Shown piece by piece: positions 56,365 through 64,000 of a stretch of DNA of 64,000 bases; positions within the stretch are counted from its first letter, which is position 1, and each line of letters opens with the position of its first letter. The position numbers and the translations under genes are program-made. The stretch covers positions 1 to 64,000 of the forward strand of contig VNWV01000055.1 of NCBI GenBank assembly GCA_009801085.1. Direction: 5' to 3'. Origin of the DNA: Lasiodiplodia sp. COLG20. Taxonomy: Eukaryota > Ascomycota > Dothideomycetes > Botryosphaeriales > Botryosphaeriaceae. The notes beneath the pieces are model-generated. The model searched no databases. It was given only the letters and a program-made list of their open reading frames with translations, and was not told where the DNA came from.

Positions 56365-58473
56365 TCATGGCAGATGTGTTGTGTTGAACAGACGGTTGCC
56401 AGTATCAGTGCCGCCGCTGCCAATGAACTTCGTATCTGAAAGTCGAAGCGCAACAAGACTGACATTATCATGATTGATAAGCGTCTTGTAGAATGTGCTG
56501 CTTGGAGAAGTGCATTGGGCCTGGACTACACCGGCTACAACGACGATACGAATGTGGGAATCGAGCTTGCGAATCGCTTGCACGAATTCAAGGATTGTCT
56601 TGCCGCTATTGATGACCGAATCCACCAGCAAAACCTGGAGTTGTCCTTGCAAGTGGTGGATCTTGATGTTCTCTGGGCCGCTGGCATGGACAAACATGGC
56701 TAGCGGGAATACCTCGTTAACTCCACTTGCCATTGGTTCTCCGGCTCGCATGGCGGCTACGATTGTCGTCTGTGGTTCATGCCGAAGTTGGTAACCTGTG
56801 GTAGGGTGCCCCAGGACATGCGAGATGCGACACTCTTCGACACCAATCACACTGGTTAGGAATTCGATGGCCAGATACGCGCCAGCGCGATGATGTGCTT
56901 TCCTCAAAGCAGGGCCGGCAATAGCTGAGTCGCGCATAGGTGTCGCGAGTAGTTTCGCTGCATTCTTTTCCGTTGCAAGGAAGATTGAGAAGCCACTGGA
57001 TCGATTGCGGCGGCGGAAGATGGAGCTGATGAGGTCGTCCTTGGTGAGCTGAGCCACGGGGAGTGTTGAAGCGTCAAGGCGTGGCGATACGCTTCTGGGC
57101 AACAATACTTGGCGGGCTTGAAGACCACCTTGATTGATAGCAACGGATAACGCATCGTCCATGCTCTTGCTCCTGGAGCTCTCGTCGCCCACCACAACAA
57201 CCGCCTGATCTGCTTTCTTCAGCATTTCCAAGTCCAGTGGGCTGTCTCCAAACGCCCAAACATACACCTGGTAGCGGTCCTGCAAACGAGAAACTATAGC
57301 AGCTTTGACTGCTGCGGTGACCACAAGTCCGTCCGCAATCCGCCCTCCAGCGATAACCCTGACTATTCTTGATGATCCTTCTCTTTCCAGTACTTTATCC
57401 CATACACGACGAAGCCCACAACTGACAACTACGACACCGATATGCTCTTGCTGTGCTGCCTGCCGCAACAGAGACACGAACTCTGGGTACATGGTGACCG
57501 CTGACGCTACATCTGAGCAGAGAGTTTCATACTCTTTGTCATCCGCGGCTTCTTCGTACAGCAACGTGGCCTGTCGGAAGGCATCGTATGAGTAGCGCAG
57601 TGGGCTGCTGAAAAGAGATTTTAGCGGAGAGACTTCGCCCGTGCACTGCTGAGGCGCGTGAAATTGGGTCCAGAACAATGCACCAGTATCATCCACTGCC
57701 AATGTCCGATCAGCATCAATGACCAGGATCGTCTCCCATCGGTCTCGGTGAGGGGTAAGGATCTCGTCCAACCTGTTCTCAGCGCAAGATAGGTTGTACG
57801 TTTCAGTGTGGACATGGAAATCTCGTAGCAGAACAGAAACTTTAGCTAGCAAAGATGGACCAGGGGTGAGAAGCGAGAACAGAATGCCGTGGTCGCGACA
57901 GAGCAGGCGTAGTTGATCCTTTTCCGTCTCCTGCCATTTGGTCAGATGAGCTGTCGTTGCAGATGGACGAGAGCGTTTCGTATCGTCTCGATGGCGTTGT
58001 TCAATGACCGCGGCAGGGACGTTCAAATAGAGTATGTGTGTGAACACGGCCAAGTCATTCGAGGTGTAGACCATCTGTCCGTTCTCTTCTTCTTCCGGCC
58101 AGAACATGAGGTGTCCCGTAACGACTGCAGACTTCCCGCTGATGGTGCATTCTTTCCCGATACTCTCGGCAGCAAGCTGCCGAAAATGTGTTTTATGTTC
58201 TTCATGCAGTTTCTGAAAAGCTTCCAGACCGCCCGGAACAAATGACGCGATGACCTCAGATCCCTCAAAAAATGAGAAGTTCTCTTCGTTCATTTCTTGC
58301 TTCAGCTGGTTCAGCAGGAGCGTCTTCCCAGATCCAGGAATTCCGTAAATGCCAATGACTTTTGCCCTTCTGTCGGCAGAATGGCTTTGGTCGATGTTCG
58401 GCGGTTGGTTCGAGCAGTGGTCCGCTGTCGGGCTGATCTGGGTGCCCGCTTCGTTTTTGGCTTGATGAGGCAT
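56365..58473 (-). CDS. P-loop NTPase / HAD phosphatase / uracil phosphoribosyltransferase-like fusion
   Basis: A single intact 702-residue frame holds three enzyme modules. Residues 38-220 are a P-loop kinase-like domain with Walker A GIPGSGKT (44-51). Residues 245-450 are a HAD-type hydrolase with motif I DADRTLA (D253, D255, T257), VVVSCG as motif II and GDSPLDLEML (409-418) as motif IV. Residues 490-702 resemble uracil phosphoribosyltransferase: IVAAMRAGEPMASGV, the PRPP-binding loop LLVDSVINSGKT (615-626, Asp-x-x-x-Asn-Ser-Gly in place of the common DxxxATGGT) and the base-binding end GTDTGNRLFNT (688-698). Similar fusions occur in filamentous ascomycetes but their reaction is unknown. 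The combination suggests a nucleotide or nucleoside phosphate salvage or regulatory enzyme. All catalytic motifs are present. Confidence 0.93.
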   Translation of the reverse strand: MPHQAKNEAGTQISPTADHCSNQPPNIDQSHSADRRAKVIGIYGIPGSGKTLLLNQLKQEMNEENFSFFEGSEVIASFVPGGLEAFQKLHEEHKTHFRQLAAESIGKECTISGKSAVVTGHLMFWPEEEENGQMVYTSNDLAVFTHILYLNVPAAVIEQRHRDDTKRSRPSATTAHLTKWQETEKDQLRLLCRDHGILFSLLTPGPSLLAKVSVLLRDFHVHTETYNLSCAENRLDEILTPHRDRWETILVIDADRTLAVDDTGALFWTQFHAPQQCTGEVSPLKSLFSSPLRYSYDAFRQATLLYEEAADDKEYETLCSDVASAVTMYPEFVSLLRQAAQQEHIGVVVVSCGLRRVWDKVLEREGSSRIVRVIAGGRIADGLVVTAAVKAAIVSRLQDRYQVYVWAFGDSPLDLEMLKKADQAVVVVGDESSRSKSMDDALSVAINQGGLQARQVLLPRSVSPRLDASTLPVAQLTKDDLISSIFRRRNRSSGFSIFLATEKNAAKLLATPMRDSAIAGPALRKAHHRAGAYLAIEFLTSVIGVEECRISHVLGHPTTGYQLRHEPQTTIVAAMRAGEPMASGVNEVFPLAMFVHASGPENIKIHHLQGQLQVLLVDSVINSGKTILEFVQAIRKLDSHIRIVVVAGVVQAQCTSPSSTFYKTLINHDNVSLVALRLSDTKFIGSGGTDTGNRLFNTTHLP

Positions 58474-58825
58474 AATAAGGGTGTCTCCTGTGTCCTCGCG
58501 AAGGGTTGTGAGTGAAAGATTGTGGAAGTTGATCTTGAGGAGTCTGAAAGTTGATGAAGATGACGAGCAAAGTTGGTAAATAGCTCGTACTTATATACTT
58601 CTCAACTGGCTGGGCTAATAGTATGTTTTAGTACTATAGAATGATTAACACGACCTTTTTATCTTCAAATACCGATCTCCTGACTGAATGGTACTTACTC
58701 CCTTATGCCTCCGATCCTTCAAGTGAGTAGTCGTTCACCTATCGCCACCCATAACGTAAGGCTCTGGTCTGTTGTATGACCTGAATAGCCCCGCAGCTGG
58801 GTCTGACAGTTTTTAAAAGCAATAC
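58474..58825. other. Promoter region of the fusion gene
   Basis: This is upstream of the fusion start and downstream of the conserved unknown gene. Bases 58600-58700 are AT-rich. No element is recognised. Confidence 0.45.
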
Positions 58826-59287
58826 CTATGGTAAAAGAGGCCAAAAGCGTCGCAGCTTACCGCCGACGCGCTTGAATGCGACTGGGTCAATCTGGTGGCG
58901 AGACGCAACCTCTTCAAGCTTACGATCTTTGCTTGGGTTCACAACCTCGCGTACCGAGGCGTAATGAGGGGCATGGCAGAGCAATGCAGCCACTCGGTAG
59001 AATTGCCACCGTAATGTGTATTTTGCCAACATGTAACCGTATATGGCCGCGTGGTGTGGGGAAGCAAGAGGCGGCAACCTTCTCACTGGAAACCCGTCAT
59101 GCTGAGCTCGACTGATCGAGAAGAAGACGTCCGATGTCTCGCTAAGCCTCTGCCAGCGCGTTGTTGCAGTGTAGCGTTCTCGAAGCTCCTCCCAAAGTCG
59201 ATCCCGATACCACGTTGGTGGTGATTGTCGCGGGAGGCCTAGCATCTCATGCCATCGATAGAGAATCCTGTGCGTGATCGGTCGCAT
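58826..59287 (-). CDS. Conserved fungal protein of unknown function
   Basis: The intact 153-residue frame begins MRPITHRILYRWHEMLGLP and contains PPTWYRDRLWEELRERYTAT, LSETSDVFFSISRAQHDGFP and VREVVNPSKDRKLEEVASRH. It ends RRFWPLLP. The pattern of charged and aromatic residues is one I recall from many ascomycete genomes without an assigned function. There is no signal peptide, membrane helix or metal motif. It lies upstream of the fusion gene on the same strand, 350 bases apart. No lesions. Confidence 0.75.
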   Translation of the reverse strand: MRPITHRILYRWHEMLGLPRQSPPTWYRDRLWEELRERYTATTRWQRLSETSDVFFSISRAQHDGFPVRRLPPLASPHHAAIYGYMLAKYTLRWQFYRVAALLCHAPHYASVREVVNPSKDRKLEEVASRHQIDPVAFKRVGGKLRRFWPLLP

Positions 59288-60128
59288 CTTGTTTGGGCAG
59301 ATATCCTGATTGGGTGGCGGGTATATGTACGCTTGTGTGGAAAGGTACGAGATTGCTGAAGGTGCGCGAGACGAGGATAGTTAGACGGAGATCGAGAGGA
59401 ATGCAGGAAGAAACGAAATTGATGTAACATAGAATTTACTTAGTCTTGGCACCCATGCGCTATTCCTTTTTCGAAGGGTTATGTTCGACACAAATCGCAA
59501 CATCACATTCCAGGTTAGCGCTGACGTTGCTGCATGCCAATCAGAAAAGCACAAGCGCTGTAGTCGTAATAATGAGCTAATCAACATACACTACTGGAGC
59601 GCGAGAGAAGGGCTTGTGGATGAGCAGAGGAGGCTGTTCGCATCAAATCTGACCTGCTTTATGCGTATTGCGTGGAAGAAAGCAAACTGTCCACTTAAAG
59701 CTTTCCACACCTTCACGGTCATATGGAATTCACAGGAACAATCATAAAAAGGGAAACTTATTTCGCACCTTTTCGTCATTTGGCCCTACGAGGTCCCACA
59801 ATCAGCAATACAGGCAGTGAATCACCTCGATGCAACGCTTGGTACGTTTCGGCATTGCTCTGATAATCACTCTTTCTTTCGCACCTCTATAAATCCCTTG
59901 CAGTAAAGCTGCAAGTTCCGCTTCAAATTGTGGTGCTCAGTTCCAGTGGCAGGGAATGGCGACCAATAGCGCTTTGCCGTGTGGCAACTGCTAAATTTTC
60001 ATGTCTTCCATTGCTCGCACGGCATGGATCCTCATTGCGTCACAGAAAGTCCAGGGATATCACAAGGTGGGATCGAAATGATGTTAGCCTCCTAATACTA
60101 CACGACCAATTTGTGAGTTGTCAGAGTC
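59288..60128. other. Intergenic, divergent promoter region
   Basis: This lies between the divergently transcribed conserved unknown and RNase III-like genes. No domain was found in either strand's frames. Confidence 0.4.
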
Positions 60129-62176
60129 ATGGCATCAGAAATTGTGCAAGCAAAGATCGATTTTGAATTCGTGAACGTTGAGCTCCTTCATTCCGCTCTC
60201 CAAGCAGCGCACAGAAGCGACGAAGACACCGTTTCTCATGACGGCAACAGAGGCCTAGCTAGAGTTGGGTTGTGTGTTATGGATATGGTGGAGACCCACA
60301 ACACCATCATCGTGGAGAACGGTACCAAGAGTAGGTCCCACTACTTACATCTTGATCGATAGACTTCTAAGCTTGATAGGGGACATAGGCGCCCGGAACC
60401 ATTGGTCTAACAGCAAACGAGAACGTGCGAAGGTGTGCGAGACATTGGGAATAGACAAGTACATTGTCCCAAGCGTTCGGCAACAACACGAAAACCCTTC
60501 CTCGACGGTTCTGTCCAATACATTGTGTGCCATCATTGGAGCTGCCTGGCTCGATCTGGAGAAACGAAACGAGAGCGCTTCGAATGCTCGTGGACAGGTT
60601 CTCAAGATTTTGCGCAGAATAGACAACCTTGTCGCGGACTTGACGGGAAATCGCCTGTCAACAGCTGATGAGAGAATCTCTGCAGTCTCAGCAAGACAAA
60701 ACGATATCCAATTCAGCATACCCGACTGGGTGCCGAGCCTCACTGCAGAGAACCAAAGTTGGGATCCAACTACTTCTTTGGATTTTTTGAACATCCAGTG
60801 GGCCGACGAAATTCAGCATGACATGCTCTCAAATATCGCTCCAGACTTTCTGTCGTTCCAAGGAATGCAAACAGAACTCGATCTTGCCTTGATTGGCGAA
60901 GTTCAGTGTAAGTTGTATGTATCAGGAGCCTTTGACCGTCACTAACCTTCTTAAAGCCCATGTGCAGGATACAGGCATTCCCAACTTCAATCCAAATACT
61001 ACCAGAGACATTGGCGGCCACACACCGATGGCTAACCTTCATAGCTTGGTTGAGATCTCGGAACAGGAAATTCAGGTTAGCAGTACAGGGGTGGCTGATC
61101 CTCACCAAGGGTCTTCAAGCACATCTGCGGATCCACACAGAGCAGTAATACCTGGAAAGAGAAAGAACTCACAGCATCATCGCGGGAGACCGCGTACCAT
61201 CTCCCTGCACTATAGCCTTCTTCACGAAGAGCTGGAGAAATTGCACAGATTTCCAAACTCTATTCGTGGCGACCTCGAAGCCCTCTTGGACGATTCTAGG
61301 ATCGACTACTTGAGCCCGGATCTCTCGCAGGTGGGACCGCTACGTCTGTTGTACTTGGCCATGGGTAGTTGCCAATCGCTCATTGAGTTCAAAGCAAACC
61401 TTCGGACTGCCAGAAATATACCGAGTGCCCCTATCCACAACCTTGGATCCAACTTGTGTCCCACGGAAAGACTCAAAGAAATTTGTCGTCTGGACAGCCA
61501 AGAATCTCTATGTGTGCTCGCGAGGCGTTATCACGTTGTCAAACTATTCGAGACAGAGCTAAAAGACCTTCGTCAGGATAATGACATGATAGTGGAAACT
61601 TTGTCGACGTTTGGGACGGGACACAGGGCTCAGGCGGGAAATCCTGCCGTGATGCAGGAGGCCGCATTGACAGAGGGCCTGTTATACAAGATCAGGCCGG
61701 ATCTGAAGAGAGGATCATCCGAGTTCCGCAGAGTCCGTGGGAAGCTTTCTCAATTGCGGAGACTGGCAAAGGTACTGCGAGTATTGATCGAGACGTACGG
61801 ATTTGGGGTCCTTGCACTACTTCCATGTGGGCCATCGTATTCGGAACTTACTATCTCTGATTACATGTGAGTATTGGAACTCAACTTCTTTGAGAGAGAA
61901 GGGCTGAATCCACATAGGCTAGTATCTATTACTGAGCAGAGATTCAGAAGATTTTCAGATCTGGTGTATCAACAGCAGGGTCCAGTTCTCAAGGAGCTCA
62001 GCAAAGCTGTTGAACCTGCTCTCACGGCTTTTTTGGACGGAAATCTAGCTTCTGCAACCCTATTTCCCATCGAAATGGCTGACGTAGGTGTTCTCGAGGG
62101 CCTCCCCAAAGGTTCACCGGAGCTTTTCGAATATTTGCTTAGTTTGAGTTTTGATCGCTCATCAAGGGATACATGA
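60129..62176 (+). CDS. RNase III-like protein with degenerate active site
   Basis: The exons 60129-60330, 60389-60907, 60957-61866 and 61918-62176 join in phase to 629 residues. Residues about 10-135 form an RNase III domain: an N-terminal helix (ELLHSALQAAH), the signature region GNRGLARVGLCVMD (39-52) and LSNTLCAIIGAAWLD (109-123). In active enzymes these read like NxRLEFLGDxVL and LADxxEALIGAxxLD. Here the four acidic metal ligands are Ala44, Leu48, Asn111 and Cys114. I infer no cleavage activity but possible dsRNA binding or dimerisation. The rest is a long helical region with FKANLRTARN, SLCVLARRYHVVKLFETEL and LSQLRRLAKVLRVLIETYGF. It matches my memory of fungal RNase III-family proteins. 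Its convergent neighbour carries three dsRNA-binding domains. Confidence 0.85.
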
Positions 62177-62526
62177 TGTCTTCGTAGCGTAATTTGAAGC
62201 TGTGTTCTGCTGTTAATGAAGGTTTCAGTAAAGCGTTACCGCTCGTAATTGACTTCTGCGACAGCTAGCAATGTAAAGCTTCGACTCTTGCAAATTATCA
62301 ACAGGCCCAGTAATTTATAGAAGTTGACTTGAAAATAACAGTTAGTGGCTCAATGCCAAACCATAGAAAGTACGGCGCCGCAGTGAATCTAGTGTCGGCT
62401 AATAGCCGTGTAATTCTGATATCAAATGAATGACAGAAGCAGCTTCATTGACCATACGTCGCACTAATAGTATCAAGCCAACGCAACAGAGTCGAGGTAG
62501 GCAATACAAATTCTTACCCCAATTGT
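62177..62526. other. Intergenic between convergent genes
   Basis: 350 bases form the shared 3' flank of the RNase III-like and dsRNA-binding genes. I see no hairpin terminator or repeat. Confidence 0.5.
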
Positions 62527-63799
62527 TCAAAGCTCTAAAGAAGCCATGGAGCCCCCCGACGCAATGCTGAATTCTTCCTGCCTCTTGGCCAACAACTCTT
62601 GAAGCCGCATAAGTACCCCCCTGGAGACCTCTTGCTTTGCCTTCTTTTTGCCAAATATCATCTTAATTTCACCAATTGGTTGGATCGGAAGCGCGACATC
62701 CGGGTCATTTGTGAAGTACGCAGCACCGGACCACATACTTGGGATACGTGGGTCGGAGGTAAGTTTGTAGGTAGGCTGAGCGCATCCAAGCTTCCGACAA
62801 AGGACTTCATTCAGTGAGCTCGATAACTCGGTGTATTTAGAAGCTCAGAATGCGTGCGGGAAAATTCTATGGATGCGATAAATACACTTACCCATTATTT
62901 GTTCCCCAAGACTCGATCCATCCCGGTCGCATAAATCTAAGCAAGTCTCAAGCCCAGTTGTGTGGGTTTCCGAGAGAGATTGACTGGCTTTTGTGACTTC
63001 TCGAGCAACAGAGTTTTGACTTCCGAGTTGGATAGTACCTGCTTCAATAGCGGTCGTGTCCACCGACAGACAACTCTTTCTTGGAATCTTCCCAGTCTCT
63101 CGAAGCCATATGACTGCTTCACGTGCCGCATGCATCCTGGCCGCCTTCTTGCTACTGAAAAGGCTGTTGCGGCACCCAAATGGCTCGCTCGGGCGATCAT
63201 GTATTGTGACTTCCATCGAATGACTTGAACCCAGTCTAAATTCTTGGAATATGGGCATAGGCTTGCGTGTACCCTGGCAATACTCTGCTCCGTGAAAACC
63301 GTAAGTGTGAAATTAGTGTAACACGTGCATTGGGATGATAAAACTACTTACCTCCGAGTAGACTGACCCAATTCTCATTTTCCGTGCCATCGCCGTTGCT
63401 CTCGGTCTCCTTACCTATGCTCTCCTTGTTTTTCTTTATTACAGCCTCAGTCAGTATCTTGAGCCCTTCTCCAGCAGCTGCAGCTTTGGCTTCCTTTTTA
63501 CTGCCAAAAGGGCCGGGAAGGTTGATGCTGAACTTGTCGCCATCACCGATTAGTGCGTTAAACCCGAAGTTGAGCGAGACCGCCCAACCTGGCGGCACCT
63601 CTCGTGTCTGTTCAAAATCGAAGACGTTTGTAACTGCATTCTTAATGCAAAGATTGCTGAAGGCAGAGATAGCCTCACTCGACCATATACCGCCGATCTG
63701 GAATGGTAGTTGACTGGAGGTTGACGTCGGCATCCCTTGTGTGCGCAGAGATGATTCTAGATTTCCGTATAGAACGTGTAGCGTAGTAGATGTGCTCAA
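62527..63799 (-). CDS. Protein with three double-stranded-RNA-binding domains
   Basis: The exons 63352-63799, 62892-63284 and 62527-62843 join in phase to 385 residues. Each part carries a dsRBD-like unit. Domain 1 (about 41-118) has SEAISAFSNLCIKN and the C-terminal helix GSKKEAKAAAAGEGLKIL. Domain 2 (about 151-211) has FRLGSSHSMEVTIHD and SSKKAARMHAAREAVIWL. Domain 3 (about 286-361) has SSLNEVLCRKLG, PTYKL and FGKKKAKQEVSRGVLMRL. The KKxAK-type lysines that contact the RNA backbone are kept in domains 1 and 3 and are partly kept in domain 2. No helicase, nuclease or kinase domain is present. An ATG at codon 23 is an alternative start. I infer an RNA-binding partner or regulator, possibly of the adjacent RNase III-like protein. 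Confidence 0.85.
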
Positions 63800-64000
63800 C
63801 CAGCGCTAACGGATGGCACCCAGAATTGCGTTATATAGGTGGCCAGCAGCAAAGCGTTGAGGCAAAGGGGAGAGCTCCTTGCTTATGGTATAACTTTTCT
63901 GTGCTGTAAGTGCATATTTTATTTCACACAAGAAGTCGATCACAAGGGTTCGGGAATGTAAAGCGCGCAAGTTTCGTGTTTTATTGCATAGAATCAAGTA

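Noticed and set aside
1..64000. CRISPR arrays, tRNA or rRNA genes
   Set aside because: No regularly spaced repeats, no convincing T-loop/anticodon arrangement and no rRNA-like sequence were seen.

Overview
The window is nuclear DNA of a filamentous ascomycete (Pezizomycotina). Genes carry short introns of about 45-70 bases with GTAAGT/GTATGT-type donors. The protein families are typically fungal: Zn2Cys6 and C2H2 regulators, a HET-domain protein, a patatin-like phospholipase, a PTH11-like rhodopsin-domain receptor and a fungal OTT_1508-type deaminase. Dothideomycetes is my best guess, from remembered resemblance of several proteins, not from a search. Several broken genes carry TGG-to-TAG or CAG/CGA-to-stop changes, as left by repeat-induced point mutation (RIP).

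Layout. From 1 to about 25 kb is mostly a graveyard: a truncated cysteine-synthase-like fragment, a P450 with one nonsense and three frameshift lesions, a double-DNA-binding-domain regulator with a poly-A frameshift, a UDP-N-acetylglucosamine pyrophosphorylase (UAP1) fragment, a FAD/Rieske oxidoreductase with two frameshifts and two stops, a phosphatidylserine decarboxylase with one stop, and a damaged receptor gene. Among them are three copies of an unrecognised small secreted-protein family (1.27, 11.0-11.2 and 22.7 kb). From 25.8 to 41 kb the DNA is sparse and holds regulator remnants (Zn2Cys6, bZIP, Zn2Cys6, PacC-like C2H2), ending with an intact SAM plus HMG-box gene followed by an 84-base T run. 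From 43 to 54 kb lies an allorecognition/innate-immunity-like stretch: a damaged patatin gene, an unrecognised conserved gene with a damaged 3' end, an intact HET gene, an intact C2H2 protein and a deaminase gene with four in-frame stops and no frameshift.

From 56.4 kb to the end the genes look healthy: a 702-residue P-loop/HAD/uracil-phosphoribosyltransferase fusion, a conserved protein of unknown function, and a convergent pair made of an RNase III-like protein that has lost all four acidic catalytic positions and a protein with three double-stranded-RNA-binding domains. That pair is the best candidate for an undescribed two-component RNA-binding system. The secreted family with the conserved LGPxGL core is the best candidate for an undescribed peptide or effector family.

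Dispersed repeats also link parts of the window: three copies of an unrecognised gene tail (21.3, 46.9 and 55.8 kb), three patatin-type snippets (18.44, 44.79 and 55.98 kb), a palindromic element (11.3, 45.05 and 54.95 kb) and a roughly 110-base repeat at 11.65 and 35.35 kb.
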